A stretch of 64,000 nt of DNA from Sandarakinorhabdus cyanobacteriorum (GTDB lineage: Bacteria; Pseudomonadota; Alphaproteobacteria; Sphingomonadales; Sphingomonadaceae), in NCBI RefSeq assembly GCF_002251755.1, contig NZ_NOXT01000113.1:25585-89584 (forward strand), in the 5' to 3' direction. Below the pieces are notes generated by a model. That model was given only the letters and a program-made list of their open reading frames with translations, was not told where the DNA came from and did no database searches. This document shows, in pieces, positions 1 to 10,089 of the stretch. How positions within the stretch are numbered: position 1 is the stretch's first letter; every line of letters starts with the position of its first letter. A program made the position numbers and the translations under genes.

Positions 1-2
1 GA

Positions 3-911
3 TCATGCCGGTAGCACCAACTGGCCGAGCCGTGGGAAGTGGACGTGGACGGTGAGGCCGTCCTCCACCTCCCGGGCGATGCTGATCCCGTCTGGGCAGC
101 AGCGCAGCAGCCGGCCGATGCTGGGCGCGTCCTTCGTGCCTTCCTGGGTGACGCCCACCAGCATGCCTGGCTGATAGGGCGCGTCCACCTTGCCGGTGAT
201 GGGCGCCGGCGGGGCGGCGCGGGCGGCGGCGAGCGCGTCGTCACCGCTCACCTCTTGCCGGTCGCCATGGCCGAGCGCAGCCATGCGGGCAACCCAGTCG
301 GCAACGCCGGGCATTGCCAGCATGGCCTGGGCGTTGGCGGCGGCCGTCGGCACTGCGTTGACGAACCATATGTTTGAATAGAGCGCCAGATCGCCAGCCC
401 CCGGCGCGTCGCCGCCGATGAAGGCACGGCCATCAGCCAGGCTGAGCGACAGCCAGTGCGCGGCGACCATGGCCTTGCCGGCCAGGTGCGGCGCGGCCTT
501 GCCCAGCGCAGCCAGATCCATGCCAAAGCGCGCCTGCCGATCCTTGATGAAGCCTTCTCCCATCATCTCCGGCGTCATCCCGCCCATTGCGGCGCCGACA
601 TGGGCGAAGAATTGCGGCCCGTTGGCCCAGCTGGCGACCAGCCGGTGCAGCGGGCCCAGGGGCGCCGGGTAGAGACTGGGGCCGGGCAGGGCATCAAGCG
701 CCGGCAGGATGGCGCCGGTGTCGCAATAGATGTCGGCCCCCAGCTGCACCACCGGGGTGCGGCCATAGCCGCCGGTCAGCCTTGTCTGGTCCGGCTTGGG
801 CAGGATGTTGGAGACGATCAGGCTGCCCCAGGCCAGGCGCTTCAGCCCCAAGGCGGCGCGCACCAGTTCGGCAAAGGGCGAGGCGGGGTAGTGATAGAGG
901 ATGGGTGTCAT
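3..911 (-). CDS. Glutathione S-transferase family protein
   Basis: A 302-residue protein starting MTPILYHYPASPFAELVR, a typical GST N-terminal thioredoxin-fold opening, with a YGRTPVVQL segment at about residue 50 that matches the cis-Pro glutathione-site loop. An all-alpha GST C-terminal domain follows (about 90-215, including a GDLALYSNIWF segment). The last roughly 80 residues (from about 220) form an extra domain rich in Gly/Val strands with no recognised motif. I chose the ATG at 911 because the fold begins there; the reading frame stays open upstream, but that stretch is a palindromic repeat. The substrate is unknown. GST-like by fold with confidence; the specific activity is inference. 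Confidence 0.8.
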   Translation of the reverse strand: MTPILYHYPASPFAELVRAALGLKRLAWGSLIVSNILPKPDQTRLTGGYGRTPVVQLGADIYCDTGAILPALDALPGPSLYPAPLGPLHRLVASWANGPQFFAHVGAAMGGMTPEMMGEGFIKDRQARFGMDLAALGKAAPHLAGKAMVAAHWLSLSLADGRAFIGGDAPGAGDLALYSNIWFVNAVPTAAANAQAMLAMPGVADWVARMAALGHGDRQEVSGDDALAAARAAPPAPITGKVDAPYQPGMLVGVTQEGTKDAPSIGRLLRCCPDGISIAREVEDGLTVHVHFPRLGQLVLPA

Positions 912-936
912 GGCCGCGATGATGCCGCTCAAAGCT

Positions 937-1086
937 GATCCTCCCCATTCTCTGAATGGGGAGGTGCCGAGCGCAGCGAGGCGGAGGGGCAGACAAGATG
1001 CCCCGGCCAGCATGCCACCGCCCCTCCGTCGCGGCCCCTCCGTCAGCCTGCGGCTGCCACCTCCCCAAACAAGTTTGGGGAGGATC
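937..1086. repeat. Dispersed palindromic repeat (REP/BIME-like), copy A
   Basis: Inverted pairs CCTCCCC/GGGGAGG flank a segment containing GCGAGGCGGAGGGG and, in opposite orientation, CCCCTCCGTCAGCCTGCGG. It fills almost the whole gap between the GST gene and argJ. Related copies occur near 9972, 27813, 27948, 63116 and 63865, all intergenic. No protein is encoded. Confidence 0.8.
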
Positions 1087-1089
1087 GGA

Positions 1090-2313
1090 TCAGCTGCGAT
1101 AATCGGCGTTGATGCTGATATAGCCGTGGGTGAGATCGCAGGTCCACACGCGGGCGCGGCCGGGGCCGAGGCCGAGATCGACGGTGAGGCGCACCTCCTG
1201 CCCGTCGAGATGGGCGGCCACCGGTGCTTCATCATAGCCGGGCACGACGCCGCCGGCCTGTGCCACCAGCGTGTCACCAAAGCGGATGGAGAGAAGATCG
1301 CGCTCGGCCGGTTCGCCGGCCTTGCCCACCGCCATCACCACCCGGCCCCAATTGGCGTCGCCGCCGGCGATCGCGGTTTTCAGCAGCGGCGAGTTGGCGA
1401 TGCTCATGGCGACCCGGTGGGCGCTGCCATCGTCGACCGCGCCGGTCACCGTCACCTCGATCAGCTTTTGCGCACCTTCGCCGTCGCGCACCACCAATAT
1501 GGCCAATTGCCGGCACAGATCGGCCAGCGCGGCGGCCAGGGCATCGGCACCGGGATCATCCATGCTGGCCAGCATGGCATGGCCGGCGGCACCGGTGGCA
1601 AAGGCCAGCACCGTGTCAGACGTGCTGGTGTCGCTGTCGACGGTGATGCAGTTGAATGTGGTGGCCACCGCAGCGCGCAGCATCTGCTGCCACAGCGCCG
1701 GGCTGACGACGGCATCGGTGAAGATGAAGCCCAGCATAGTCGCCATGTCGGGCGCGATCATGCCGCTGCCCTTGACGATGCCATTCAGCGTCACGCGGGC
1801 GCCGCCGATCATGGCGCTGCTGGTGGCGGCCTTGGGGAAGGTGTCGGTGGTGCCGATGGAATGGCAAGCGGCCAGAAAATCGGCCTGGCCCAGGCGGGCG
1901 TGGGCCTGATCAACGCCGGCCAGCGCCAGATCAACCGGCAGCGGCACGCCGATCACGCCGGTGGACGCGCTGAACACCCGATCGGCGCTGCAGCCCAGCC
2001 GCTCAGCGACGCGGGCGGCCTGCGCCTCGGCAGCCTGGCGGCCAGCCATGCCGGTGAAGGCGTTGCTGTTGCCGGCGTTGACGATCAGGCCGCGCGCCTG
2101 CCCGCCCGGCAATTTGGTGCGGCACAATTCCACTTCGGGGGACGGGCATTTCGATTGGGTGGTCAACCCGGCCACCACCGTGCCCTCGGCCAGTTCCACC
2201 AGCGTGACGCAATCGCGCGTCCAGCGCTTGTAGGGCACGCTGGCGGTGCCGATGCGCACGCCGGCGATGGGGGCAAGGGCGGGAAAGGGCAGGGCGAGCG
2301 GCGAGATGTCCAT
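1090..2313 (-). CDS. argJ: Bifunctional glutamate N-acetyltransferase/ornithine acetyltransferase
   Basis: A 407-residue ArgJ. The family moves the acetyl group from N-acetylornithine to glutamate (and can use acetyl-CoA) in cyclic arginine biosynthesis. The diagnostic self-cleavage region [14 protein letters not shown] is present, the Thr of MAT being the expected N-terminal nucleophile of the beta chain. Other family blocks seen are [18 protein letters not shown] and GDANWGR, and the C-terminus is [15 protein letters not shown]. The ATG at 2313 gives [20 protein letters not shown], the usual family start; the upstream extension has no similarity. It is transcribed away from rpmH. Confidence 0.95.
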   Translation of the reverse strand: MDISPLALPFPALAPIAGVRIGTASVPYKRWTRDCVTLVELAEGTVVAGLTTQSKCPSPEVELCRTKLPGGQARGLIVNAGNSNAFTGMAGRQAAEAQAARVAERLGCSADRVFSASTGVIGVPLPVDLALAGVDQAHARLGQADFLAACHSIGTTDTFPKAATSSAMIGGARVTLNGIVKGSGMIAPDMATMLGFIFTDAVVSPALWQQMLRAAVATTFNCITVDSDTSTSDTVLAFATGAAGHAMLASMDDPGADALAAALADLCRQLAILVVRDGEGAQKLIEVTVTGAVDDGSAHRVAMSIANSPLLKTAIAGGDANWGRVVMAVGKAGEPAERDLLSIRFGDTLVAQAGGVVPGYDEAPVAAHLDGQEVRLTVDLGLGPGRARVWTCDLTHGYISINADYRS

Positions 2314-2394
2314 GGCCCTCGCCTTTGCCAGCAGATTCCGGCTTGTCCAGTCACAACTGGCCACAACGGCCCCACAAGTCCCCCCACAAGCTGG

Positions 2395-2423
2395 TTGACT
2401 CTGGGGCGCGGCCACATTATCCG
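2395..2423 (+). promoter_or_regulatory. Predicted sigma70-type promoter of the rpmH operon
   Basis: TTGACT at 2395-2400, a 17-base spacer, then TATCCG at 2418-2423. It lies about 65 bases before the rpmH start in the divergent argJ/rpmH gap. The -35 is near consensus and the -10 is weaker. Prediction by eye. Confidence 0.5.
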
Positions 2424-2486
2424 CACCCATCTTTCGGCGCGCAGGCAACTGGCGCCAGCCAGACTCTATTGTTCAGGACGTTTGCC

Positions 2487-2621
2487 ATGAAGCGCACCTA
2501 TCAACCCTCCAAGCTCGTTCGCGCCCGCCGCCACGGCTTCCGCGCCCGCATGGCGACCGTTGGTGGCCGCAAGGTGATCGCGGCCCGCCGCGCCCGTGGC
2601 CGCAAGAAGCTGACGGCCTGA
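2487..2621 (+). CDS. rpmH: 50S ribosomal protein L34
   Basis: A 44-residue, extremely basic protein beginning [20 protein letters not shown] and ending GRKKLTA, the invariant L34 signature. It binds 23S rRNA in the large subunit. It is followed 5 bases later by rnpA, the standard bacterial rpmH-rnpA arrangement. A longer in-frame reading exists upstream but lacks L34 similarity, so the ATG at 2487 is the start. Confidence 0.98.
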   Translation: MKRTYQPSKLVRARRHGFRARMATVGGRKVIAARRARGRKKLTA

Positions 2622-2626
2622 TCCTG

Positions 2627-2992
2627 ATGCGCGCGCCGGAGACCATCCGGCAGCGGCGGGATTTCATGGCTGCAAATCAGGGCCGGCGGGTTCCATCCGC
2701 CGGCTTTGTGCTGCTTGTGCGCCAGCGCGATGATGGCAACCCGGCAATGCGGGCCGGCTATACCGTTACCAAGAAGATCGGCAACAGTGTCACCCGCAAC
2801 CGGCTGAAGCGGCGGCTGCGGGCGATTGTGCAACTGGTGCTGCCGGCCCATGGCCATGTTGGCGCCGATCATGTGCTGATCGGCCGGGACAGCGGCCTGA
2901 CCCGCGATTTCGCCCAATTGCGCGCCGATCTGGAAAAAGCGCTGGCCAAGGCCCATCTCCCGCCCAAGCCCAAGGGAGACAGCGGCCCATGA
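2627..2992 (+). CDS. rnpA: Ribonuclease P protein component
   Basis: A 121-residue basic protein that assists the RNase P RNA in maturing tRNA 5' ends. The RNR signature is visible as GNSVTRNRLKRRLR at about residues 53-66, preceded by RAGYTVTKKIG. The first residues (IRQRRDF) match the family's usual opening. The stop overlaps the yidD start by 4 bases (ATGA), implying translational coupling. Confidence 0.96.
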   Translation: MRAPETIRQRRDFMAANQGRRVPSAGFVLLVRQRDDGNPAMRAGYTVTKKIGNSVTRNRLKRRLRAIVQLVLPAHGHVGADHVLIGRDSGLTRDFAQLRADLEKALAKAHLPPKPKGDSGP

Positions 2993-3210
2993 AGCGCCTT
3001 ATCAAGCAGTTGGTTATTGGGCCGATCCGGCTGTGGCAGCTGACCTTTTCGGCCGTGCTGCCGCCGAGCTGCCGCTTCACGCCCAGCTGCTCTCACTATG
3101 CCATCACCGCCATCGAGCGTCACGGCCCGGCCCGTGGCAGCTGGCTGGCCGCCCGCCGCATCGCCCGCTGCCACCCATGGGGGGGTTCGGGCTATGACCC
3201 GGTGCCTTGA
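2989..3210 (+). CDS. yidD: Membrane protein insertion efficiency factor YidD
   Basis: A 73-residue protein with both YidD hallmarks: CRFTPSCSHYA (about 28-38) and CHPWGGSGYDPVP at the C-terminus. An N-terminal amphipathic or membrane-associated helix (IKQLVIGPIRLWQ) is present. The family sits at the inner face of the cytoplasmic membrane and supports YidC-dependent insertion. It lies between rnpA and yidC as in most bacteria. Confidence 0.96.
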   Translation: MKRLIKQLVIGPIRLWQLTFSAVLPPSCRFTPSCSHYAITAIERHGPARGSWLAARRIARCHPWGGSGYDPVP

Positions 3211-3261
3211 ACGGCTATAGCAGCGCCCGACAACACGAATCCCAACGGACGGACCTTCCCT

Positions 3262-5043
3262 TTGCCTCAGGACAATCAATCCCCCGACACGAAGAATATC
3301 GTGCTTGCGGTGGTGCTTTCATCGCTGGTGCTGATCGGCTGGACCTTCCTGTCGGACCGCTTCCTGCCGGCCCCCGCCGCGCCAGCGGCTACTGCCACGG
3401 CTGTGCCGGCAGCGGCCGCACCGGCGGGCAGCGCCCCGGCCGTTACCGGGCAGGGCGCAATTGTCAGCCAGGCTGCGGCGCTGGCGGCGTCCCCGCGCGT
3501 GGCCATCGACACGCCGCGCCTGAAGGGCTCGATCAATCTGGTTGGCGGGCGTTTCGATGATCTGGTGTTGCCCGGTTATCGGCAGACGCTGGACAAGGCC
3601 TCGCCGCCGGTGCGGCTGTTTGCGCCGAGCCGCACGGCCGATGCGCAGTTTGCCCAGTTCGGATGGACCGGCGCGGTGGCACCGCCGGCCGGCGCGCTGT
3701 GGACGGCCGATCGCCCGACTCTGACCCCGGCCACCCCGGTGACCCTGACCTACACCAGCCCGCAGGGCCTGACCTTCCGCCAGAAGATCAGCGTGGACAG
3801 CGACTATCTGTTCACCGTCGAACAGAGCATCGAGAACCGCAGTGCAGCCCCGGTCAGCCTGGCGCCCTATGGCCTGGTGTCGCGCCGGGGTGAGGCGGCG
3901 GCGGCCGAGACCAATGTGCATGTCGGCCCCGTCGCCGTGCTGGATGACATGCTGAAAGACACGGATCTGGAATTTGCCAAGCTGAAGGATGAAGGCCCGC
4001 AGCGCTTCAATGCCACGGGCGGCTGGCTGGGCCTGACCGAAAAATATTGGCTGGCCGCCAGCGTGCCGGATCAGAAGGCGAAGATTGCGGCGAGCTTCCA
4101 ATATGCTGCGGGCCAGTATCAGGCCGATTGGCTAGCCGGGGCCATCACCGTGCCGGCCGGCGCCCGCATTGCCACCACCAGCCGGCTGTTTGCCGGCGCC
4201 AAGGAGGTGAACCTGCTTGACCGCTATACCGAAGCGGGCATTCCGCGGCTGGACAAGGCGGTGAGCTGGGGCTGGTTCGAGATCATCGCCAAGCCGATTT
4301 TCACCCTGCTCGATTTCCTGTTCAAGCTGACGCAGAATTTCGGCGTGGCCATCATCGGGCTGACGCTGATCGTGCGGGCGTTGATGTTCCCGGTTGCCAA
4401 CAAGCAATATGAATCGATGGCCAAGATGCGGCTGATCGGGCCGCGCATGAAGGCGATCCAGGAAAAATATGGCGATGACAAGCTGCGCGCCCAGCAGGAG
4501 ATCATGGCCATCTACAAGACCGAGAAGGTCAATCCGCTTGCCGGCTGCCTGCCGATCCTGCTGCAGATCCCCATCTTCTATGCCCTCTACAAGACGCTGC
4601 TCATTTCCATCGAGATGCGCCACCAGCCGTTCGTGCTGTGGCTGCACGATCTGTCGGCGCCCGATCCGTTGACGCCCTTGAACCTGTTCGGCCTGATCGC
4701 CTGGCAGCCGCCGGCCTTCATCGCGCTCGGCGTGCTGCCGATCTTCCTGGGCTTCACCATGTGGCTGCAGCAGAAATTGAGCCCGGCGACGATGGACCCG
4801 GTGCAGCAACAGGTGTTCGCGCTGATGCCCTGGCTGTTCATGTTCTTCATGGCGCCGTTCGCGGCCGGCCTGCAGCTCTATTGGTGCGTCAACAACCTCG
4901 TGTCGATCGCCCAGCAGCTCTACATGAACCGCAAATATCCCACCCCGGCGACACCGCCGGCCGCCGCCGTGATCGATGTGAAACCGAACCCGGCGCCGCG
5001 CCCCACGCCCAATCCCCCAGCCAACCGGCGGCGCAAGAAGTGA
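3262..5043 (+). CDS. yidC: Membrane protein insertase YidC
   Basis: A 593-residue insertase. Residues 1-32 carry the [20 protein letters not shown] first transmembrane segment. An Ala/Pro-rich linker (about 35-75) and a large periplasmic beta domain (about 80-330) follow, then the conserved five-helix core (about 350-565) with the groove Arg in LIVRALMFP, and a basic C-terminal tail ending RRRKK. The start is TTG at 3262; no in-frame ATG gives the correct N-terminus. It inserts and folds inner-membrane proteins alone or with Sec. The stop overlaps the GTG start of engB. Confidence 0.96.
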   Translation: MPQDNQSPDTKNIVLAVVLSSLVLIGWTFLSDRFLPAPAAPAATATAVPAAAAPAGSAPAVTGQGAIVSQAAALAASPRVAIDTPRLKGSINLVGGRFDDLVLPGYRQTLDKASPPVRLFAPSRTADAQFAQFGWTGAVAPPAGALWTADRPTLTPATPVTLTYTSPQGLTFRQKISVDSDYLFTVEQSIENRSAAPVSLAPYGLVSRRGEAAAAETNVHVGPVAVLDDMLKDTDLEFAKLKDEGPQRFNATGGWLGLTEKYWLAASVPDQKAKIAASFQYAAGQYQADWLAGAITVPAGARIATTSRLFAGAKEVNLLDRYTEAGIPRLDKAVSWGWFEIIAKPIFTLLDFLFKLTQNFGVAIIGLTLIVRALMFPVANKQYESMAKMRLIGPRMKAIQEKYGDDKLRAQQEIMAIYKTEKVNPLAGCLPILLQIPIFYALYKTLLISIEMRHQPFVLWLHDLSAPDPLTPLNLFGLIAWQPPAFIALGVLPIFLGFTMWLQQKLSPATMDPVQQQVFALMPWLFMFFMAPFAAGLQLYWCVNNLVSIAQQLYMNRKYPTPATPPAAAVIDVKPNPAPRPTPNPPANRRRKK

Positions 5044-5690
5044 GCGACGCCGCCGAACAGGATGATCTGATCGAGCTGGCCCGGCGGCGTTTTGCCGGGC
5101 CGGTGGCCTTTCAATTGTCTGCGCCGGAGCTCAAGTTCCTGCCCGCCCCCGATGTGCCGGAAATCGCCTTTGCCGGCCGCTCCAACGTGGGCAAATCCTC
5201 GCTGCTGAATGCCATCACCGGTCGCAACGGGCTGGCGCGCACCTCGGTCACGCCGGGGCGCACGCAGGAATTGAACGTGTTCAATGTGGGCGAACCCACC
5301 GCCTTTCGGCTGGTCGACATGCCAGGCTATGGCTTTGCCGAGGCGCCCAAGGATGTGATCCGGCAGTGGAAGCATCTGGTGTTCGATTATCTGCGCGGCC
5401 GTGCCGTGCTGAAGCGGGTGCTGGTGCTGATCGACAGCCGCCACGGCATCAAGCCGGTGGACCGCGAGATCATGAGCCTGCTCGACAAGGCCGCTGTCAG
5501 TTTCCAGGTGGTGCTGACCAAGGCCGACAAGATCAAGCCGAGCGCGCTGGAAGCGTTGACCGAAGCGACGCTGGGTGCCAGCCGCATCCACCCCGCCGCC
5601 TATCCGCAGGTGATTGCCACCAGTTCGGAAAAAGGCCTGGGCATCCCCGAATTGCGCGCCGCCGTGCTGGCCGCCGCCACCGATTTATGA
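5040..5690 (+). CDS. engB: Ribosome biogenesis GTP-binding protein YihA/YsxC
   Basis: A 216-residue EngB-type GTPase needed for late 50S assembly. G1 is [12 protein letters not shown], the G2 region is [14 protein letters not shown]3 is DMPGYGFA, G4 is TKADK and G5 is TSSEKGLG. The GTG at 5040 overlaps the yidC stop (GTGA) and gives the usual short N-terminal region ([11 protein letters not shown]). The stop overlaps the start of thiSG (ATGA), so yidC-engB-thiSG appear translationally coupled. Confidence 0.96.
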   Translation: MSDAAEQDDLIELARRRFAGPVAFQLSAPELKFLPAPDVPEIAFAGRSNVGKSSLLNAITGRNGLARTSVTPGRTQELNVFNVGEPTAFRLVDMPGYGFAEAPKDVIRQWKHLVFDYLRGRAVLKRVLVLIDSRHGIKPVDREIMSLLDKAAVSFQVVLTKADKIKPSALEALTEATLGASRIHPAAYPQVIATSSEKGLGIPELRAAVLAAATDL

Positions 5691-6679
5691 CGATGACCAT
5701 CACCCTCAATGGCGAACCCCACCGCATCGCCGCCGGCAGCCGCATCAGCGATCTGCTGGCCAGCCTTGACCTGCCGGCCAAGAAGGTCGCCGTGGAGCGC
5801 AACCGCGAAATCGTGCCGCGCTCGACCTATGCCGATGTGACGCTGGCCGACGGGGATGCGCTGGAAATCGTGCATTTCGTGGGCGGCGGGCAGGATGATG
5901 ACGCCAAGGACACGGATCATTGGGAGGTCGCCGGCCGCCGCTTCACCAGCCGGCTGATCGTCGGCACCGGCAAATACAAGGATTATGCCCAGAACGCCGC
6001 CGCCGCCGAGGCGAGTGGGGCGGAGATTGTCACTGTGGCGGTGCGGCGGGTGAATGTGATGGACCGCAGCCAGCCGATGCTGACGGATTTCCTCGATCCC
6101 AAGCGCTTCACCTATCTGCCCAACACCGCCGGCTGCTTCACCGCCGATGATGCCATCCGCACGCTGCGGCTGGCGCGTGAGGCAGGCGGGTGGAATCTCG
6201 TCAAGCTCGAGGTGCTGGGCGAAGCGCGCACGCTTTACCCTGAGATGGCCGAAACGCTGAAGGCGACGGAAATCCTGGTGAAGGATGGCTTCGACGTGAT
6301 GGTCTATTGCGCCGATGATCCCATCGCCGCCAAGCGGCTGGAAGAGGCGGGCGCGGCGGCCATCATGCCGCTGGGCAGCTTGATCGGCAGTGGGCTTGGC
6401 ATCCAGAACCCGGTGACGCTGCGGCTGATCATCGAGAATGCCAAGGTGCCGGTGCTGGTCGATGCCGGCGTCGGCACCGCATCAGACGCGGCGGTGGCGA
6501 TGGAGCTGGGCTGCGCCGGCGTGCTGATGAACACGGCGATTGCCGAGGCGAAGGACCCGATCATGATGGCCCGCGCCATGAAGCTGGCGGTGGAAAGCGG
6601 CCGCCTCGCCTATCGCGCCGGCCGCATGGGCAAGCGCCGCTATGCCGACCCGTCGAGCCCGCTGGCGGGACTCATCTAG
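5687..6679 (+). CDS. thiSG: Fused sulfur carrier ThiS / thiazole synthase ThiG
   Basis: 330 residues in two parts. Residues 1-66 are a complete ThiS ([14 protein letters not shown] to EIVHFVGGG), the ubiquitin-like sulfur carrier. After a linker rich in Asp (QDDDAKDTD), about 75-330 is ThiG, which condenses deoxyxylulose phosphate, dehydroglycine and the thiocarboxylate. ThiG marks are [25 protein letters not shown] (Schiff-base Lys), [13 protein letters not shown] and the C-terminus [14 protein letters not shown]. In a free ThiS the C-terminal Gly-Gly is adenylated; here it is internal. Such fusions are known in some alphaproteobacteria. The stop TAG shares a CTAG palindrome with the convergent gene's stop. 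Confidence 0.92.
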   Translation: MTMTITLNGEPHRIAAGSRISDLLASLDLPAKKVAVERNREIVPRSTYADVTLADGDALEIVHFVGGGQDDDAKDTDHWEVAGRRFTSRLIVGTGKYKDYAQNAAAAEASGAEIVTVAVRRVNVMDRSQPMLTDFLDPKRFTYLPNTAGCFTADDAIRTLRLAREAGGWNLVKLEVLGEARTLYPEMAETLKATEILVKDGFDVMVYCADDPIAAKRLEEAGAAAIMPLGSLIGSGLGIQNPVTLRLIIENAKVPVLVDAGVGTASDAAVAMELGCAGVLMNTAIAEAKDPIMMARAMKLAVESGRLAYRAGRMGKRRYADPSSPLAGLI

Positions 6680-7080
6680 CCGGGGTTGCGGGCAAAGCCG
6701 GGGACGCCGGCGATCTCCACCCAGTGCTGCTTGCTGTCGGTCCAGAACTGCAGCTGCGGCGTGAACTGGCTGGTGTCATCCAGCGTGCCGGCCTTGATGA
6801 ACACCAGATCGGGCGCGGCCGATACCCGGCTGAACAGCGGGGAGCCGCACGCGGGGCAGAACTGGCGCAGCACCTCGCCGCCGGAGTCGCCGTGGTCGGC
6901 ATAGGTCTTCACCTCGCCAGAAACCGCCAGCGCCGCAGCCGGCACGCCCATGATCATCGACCAGCCGCTGCCGGCCTGTTTCTGGCAGTTGCGGCAATGG
7001 CACACCGCCTGCATCACCGGTTCGGCCGCGATGCCGTAGCGCACCGCGCCGCACAGGCAGCCGCCCTCCCTGTTGGCCAT
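6676..7080 (-). CDS. GFA (glutathione-dependent formaldehyde-activating) family protein
   Basis: 134 residues with the zinc-binding layout of the GFA/CENP-V fold: [11 protein letters not shown] near the N-terminus, then [15 protein letters not shown], and later [11 protein letters not shown]. All Cys ligands of the double zinc site are present. The ATG at 7080 precedes the first Cys motif directly. Most members have no proven formaldehyde role, so only the fold is claimed. It is convergent with thiSG and divergent from the MFS gene. Confidence 0.88.
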   Translation of the reverse strand: MANREGGCLCGAVRYGIAAEPVMQAVCHCRNCQKQAGSGWSMIMGVPAAALAVSGEVKTYADHGDSGGEVLRQFCPACGSPLFSRVSAAPDLVFIKAGTLDDTSQFTPQLQFWTDSKQHWVEIAGVPGFARNPG

Positions 7081-7210
7081 GATCGTCCCTCCCTGTCTGG
7101 CGGCCAAGTCTATCGCAGCCGTCCTCCCCCCACAATTGCTCCACACGGTTGCCGGGCCCGTGCTTGACAGGGCACCGGCCGCCGCCCAGGCTGGCCATTG
7201 GGGGACGGCG

Positions 7211-8476
7211 ATGGCGCAGGCGGGGTCGCAAGCACGGGCAGTGACGGCGCTGGTCTGGCTGATCGGGCTGGCGGTGTTCATCAACTGTGTCGATCGCGGC
7301 ACGCTGGGCATCGCGGCGCCGCGGCTGAAGGCCGATCTGGGGCTGACGGCCACCGAATATGGCATGGCCGCCTCGGCCTTTTTCTGGGTTTATGCCCCTG
7401 GCCAGTTGGTGGCCGGCTGGCTCGTCGGGCGCAGCAACGCCGGCTGGGTGCTGGCGGCCGGTCTTGGCCTGTGGGGCGTGGCCACGGCGCTGACCGGCCT
7501 GGCCAATGGCCTGCTGGCGCTGGTGCTGCTGCGGCTATTGCTGGCGGTGGGGGAGGCGGTGACCTTCCCGGCGCTGTTCAAGCTGATTGTCGATCATGTC
7601 GATGCTGCCCCGCATGGCGTTGCCAATGCGGCCACGTCGGTGGGCTTGGCGCTGGGGCCGGCCTTTGGCACGCTGGCCGGTGGTCTGCTGCTGGCGGCGC
7701 TGGATTGGCGCTGGCTGTTCGCCATAGTCGGTGGGGTCACCTTGTTGTGGCTGCTGCCGTGGGTGGCAACCATCCGCCGCCTGCCGACGCCGGCCGATCA
7801 TGGCGCGGCCGGCGGCGAGGGGCCCACCTATCTGCAGATATTGTTCACCCGGGCGGCGCTGTCGCTGTCGCTGGCGCAGGTGTGCTGGGGCTTTGGCCTC
7901 TATTTCCTCGTCACCTGGCTGCCGTTGTGGCTGGTGGAGGTGCGCCACTACAGCCTTGCTGACATGGCGTGGATCGGCGCGCTGGCCTTTGCCGCGCAGG
8001 CGGTGGCGGCGATGATCGGCGGGCAGGTGAACGACCTGTTGTTGCGGCGCGGTCTGGCGCCCGGCCCGGTGCGGCGAGGCGGTGCCATGCTGGGCACGGT
8101 GATGACGGCGGCGGGCCTGGCCGGCATCCCGCTGTCAGACAGTCAGGGCGCGCTGATCGCGGCGCTGCTGCTGGCCGGGTTCGGCATCGGCATCATGCAC
8201 GTCTGCGTGAACATGATGGCCCAGATGTTTGCCGGCCCCAGCGCGGTGGGCAAATGGACCGGCGTGCAGAACGGCTTTGGCAATATCGCCGGCATCGTGA
8301 ACCCACTGATCACCGGGGCGATCATCGATGCGACCGGCAGTTACAATGCCGCCTTCGCGCTGGCGGCCGGCATGCCGCTGGTGGCGCTGTTCAGCCTTGC
8401 CGTGCTGGTGCCGCGGGTGGTGCCGATTGCCTGGGCTCAGAGAGAGGGGCCGAGCACCGTGATCACGTCGGCATAA
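7211..8476 (+). CDS. MFS transporter (ACS-like)
   Basis: A 421-residue polytopic inner-membrane protein with about 12 hydrophobic segments. The N-terminal pattern [21 protein letters not shown]...[22 protein letters not shown](V)GR matches the anion:cation symporter branch of the major facilitator superfamily (DR...G motif, then the loop 2-3 G-R motif). The second half repeats the fold from about residue 215. The ATG at 7211 starts just before the first transmembrane helix. The substrate cannot be inferred. The last 40 bases overlap the convergent Nudix gene. Confidence 0.88.
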   Translation: MAQAGSQARAVTALVWLIGLAVFINCVDRGTLGIAAPRLKADLGLTATEYGMAASAFFWVYAPGQLVAGWLVGRSNAGWVLAAGLGLWGVATALTGLANGLLALVLLRLLLAVGEAVTFPALFKLIVDHVDAAPHGVANAATSVGLALGPAFGTLAGGLLLAALDWRWLFAIVGGVTLLWLLPWVATIRRLPTPADHGAAGGEGPTYLQILFTRAALSLSLAQVCWGFGLYFLVTWLPLWLVEVRHYSLADMAWIGALAFAAQAVAAMIGGQVNDLLLRRGLAPGPVRRGGAMLGTVMTAAGLAGIPLSDSQGALIAALLLAGFGIGIMHVCVNMMAQMFAGPSAVGKWTGVQNGFGNIAGIVNPLITGAIIDATGSYNAAFALAAGMPLVALFSLAVLVPRVVPIAWAQREGPSTVITSA

Positions 8477-8934
8477 AGCTCCCGCTTGAAGGGGGCGGCC
8501 ATCTCGACCAGCGTGTCGAGCGGGCTCCAGCGCCAGTGGCGGAATTCGGGATGCTCGGTGGCGATGTTCACATCGGCATCGGTGCCATGGAAGCGCAGGG
8601 CATACCATTTCTGGCGCTGGCCGGCATATTTGCCCTTCCAGATGCGGCCGATCAGTTCATCGGGCAGATCATAATAATGCCAGTCTGGCGTTTCGCCGAG
8701 CAGGGACGTCAGCTTCGGGTCAACGCCGGTTTCCTCCCACAGCTCGCGCAGGGCGGTTTCATAGGGGTCTTCGCCGGGATCGATTCCGCCCTGCGGCATC
8801 TGCCAGGCCTCCACCATCTGATCGAGGCGCTGGCCGGTGAACACCAGCCCATCGGCATTGACCAGCATCACCCCCACACAGGGGCGATAGGGCAGGCCGG
8901 AGGGATGTTCGCGCGGGATGGAGGAGGGCGTCAT
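8437..8934 (-). CDS. rppH: RNA pyrophosphohydrolase-like Nudix hydrolase
   Basis: 165 residues with an intact Nudix box, [20 protein letters not shown] followed by TGV, coordinating the catalytic metal. The [15 protein letters not shown] opening, [20 protein letters not shown] and KWYALRF are typical of RppH/NudH, which removes pyrophosphate from mRNA 5' ends or cleaves dinucleoside polyphosphates. The ATG at 8934 overlaps the stop of the upstream esterase gene. RppH versus a related Ap4A hydrolase cannot be settled from motif reading, but the pattern favours RppH. Confidence 0.88.
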   Translation of the reverse strand: MTPSSIPREHPSGLPYRPCVGVMLVNADGLVFTGQRLDQMVEAWQMPQGGIDPGEDPYETALRELWEETGVDPKLTSLLGETPDWHYYDLPDELIGRIWKGKYAGQRQKWYALRFHGTDADVNIATEHPEFRHWRWSPLDTLVEMAAPFKRELYADVITVLGPSL

Positions 8935-9881
8935 GCGCCCGCCAGAAGCAGCTTCAGATCGGTGATGCAAGCGGTGAGATCATCCTGGGCGCTGGGGATG
9001 CCGGCGCGCAGGGTAATGCAGCCGTGGATCTGGCCAGCGGCCTCGCGATAGATGGTGCGCACGCCATGTTCGATCAGGCGAGCGGCATAGGCACGGCCCT
9101 GATCGCGCAGCGGATCCAGCCCGCAGGTGAACACCAGCGCCGGCGGCAGGCCGGCCAGGGTTTCGGCGTGCAGCGGGCTGGCCCAGGGGTGCAGCAACTT
9201 GCCTTCCGAACCCTTCATGAAATGGGCGTGGAACCAGTCCATCGAATCCTTGGTGAGCAGATAGCCTTCGGCAAATTCCACCATCGAACCTTCGGTGGCG
9301 GTCATGTCGGTGGCCGGGTAGATCAGCCATTGCGCCAGGATCGGCACCGGCAGTGTTCCGACCAGTTCGCTGGTGACGGCGGCGGCGAGGTTGCCGCCCG
9401 CGCTGTCCCCGGCCGGGATGATGCCCGAAACTGCTCCGCCCAGTTCCGCCGGGGAGCCGGCGACCCAGCGGGTGGCGGCTATGCAATCCTCGGTGGCGGC
9501 CGGGAACACGGCTTCGGGCGCCAGGCGATAATCGACCGAAACGACCCGCAGGCCCAACTGGCGCGCGATTTCGGCACACACGCTGTCATAGACGCCGAGA
9601 TCGCCAATCACCCAGCCGCCGCCGTGATAGAAGACGACGACGGCGCTGCCGGCGTTTTCCGGCGTGTAGAGCCGGGCCGGGATGCTGCCGGCCGGGCCGG
9701 GGATGGCCAGATCGGCCATGGCCATCTCGCCGATCGGGCGCTCCATCAACTGGCCCATGCCCTGCATCATGGCACGCCCTTCGGCGGGCGATATTTCGGA
9801 CAATTTGGGGCCCGGCTGGGCGGCGAGCATGGCCAGGATATTGGCGACATCGGGCCTGACAAAGGGTTTGGCGAACGGCAT
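8931..9881 (-). CDS. Alpha/beta hydrolase, HSL-type (family IV) esterase
   Basis: 316 residues. The oxyanion-hole motif is YHGGGWVIG (about residues 84-92) and the nucleophile elbow is [11 protein letters not shown] (Ser about 155), both typical of the hormone-sensitive-lipase family. The acid probably lies in [10 protein letters not shown] and the catalytic His in AGQIHGC. There is no signal peptide, so it is likely cytoplasmic. The natural ester substrate is unknown. Its stop overlaps the start of the rppH-like gene by 4 bases, suggesting co-expression without implying common function. Confidence 0.9.
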   Translation of the reverse strand: MPFAKPFVRPDVANILAMLAAQPGPKLSEISPAEGRAMMQGMGQLMERPIGEMAMADLAIPGPAGSIPARLYTPENAGSAVVVFYHGGGWVIGDLGVYDSVCAEIARQLGLRVVSVDYRLAPEAVFPAATEDCIAATRWVAGSPAELGGAVSGIIPAGDSAGGNLAAAVTSELVGTLPVPILAQWLIYPATDMTATEGSMVEFAEGYLLTKDSMDWFHAHFMKGSEGKLLHPWASPLHAETLAGLPPALVFTCGLDPLRDQGRAYAARLIEHGVRTIYREAAGQIHGCITLRAGIPSAQDDLTACITDLKLLLAGA

Positions 9882-9971
9882 GGCGAGGCTCTCCCAGGAA
9901 TGATTTTGGGAGATGTTTTAGGGCGGCGGGCCGAGCGGGCAACCGGTTATTTGGGTGGGTTTGGCCTGAAC

Positions 9972-10083
9972 ATCCTCCCCCTCTGGGGGAGGTGCCGGCC
10001 GCAGGGCGGCGGAGGGGGCTGGCGAGCGCGGTCCTCTCTGCCCCTTCCGCCCTCCGGGCACCTCCCCCAAAGGGGGAGGATCC
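9972..10083. repeat. Dispersed palindromic repeat, copy B
   Basis: A full-length element: ATCCTCCCCCTCTGGGGGAGG at the left end, a GC-rich centre, and CACCTCCCCCAAAGGGGGAG at the right, so the two ends are inverted copies and each is itself a hairpin. It lies in the gap between the lipoprotein and esterase genes. Non-coding. Confidence 0.8.
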
Positions 10084-10089
10084 GTTCGG

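Noticed and set aside
3319-4809. Long minus-strand open frames opposite yidC
   Set aside because: High-GC shadow frames; composition is Gln/Arg/His-rich and unlike proteins, while yidC on the plus strand is clearly genuine.
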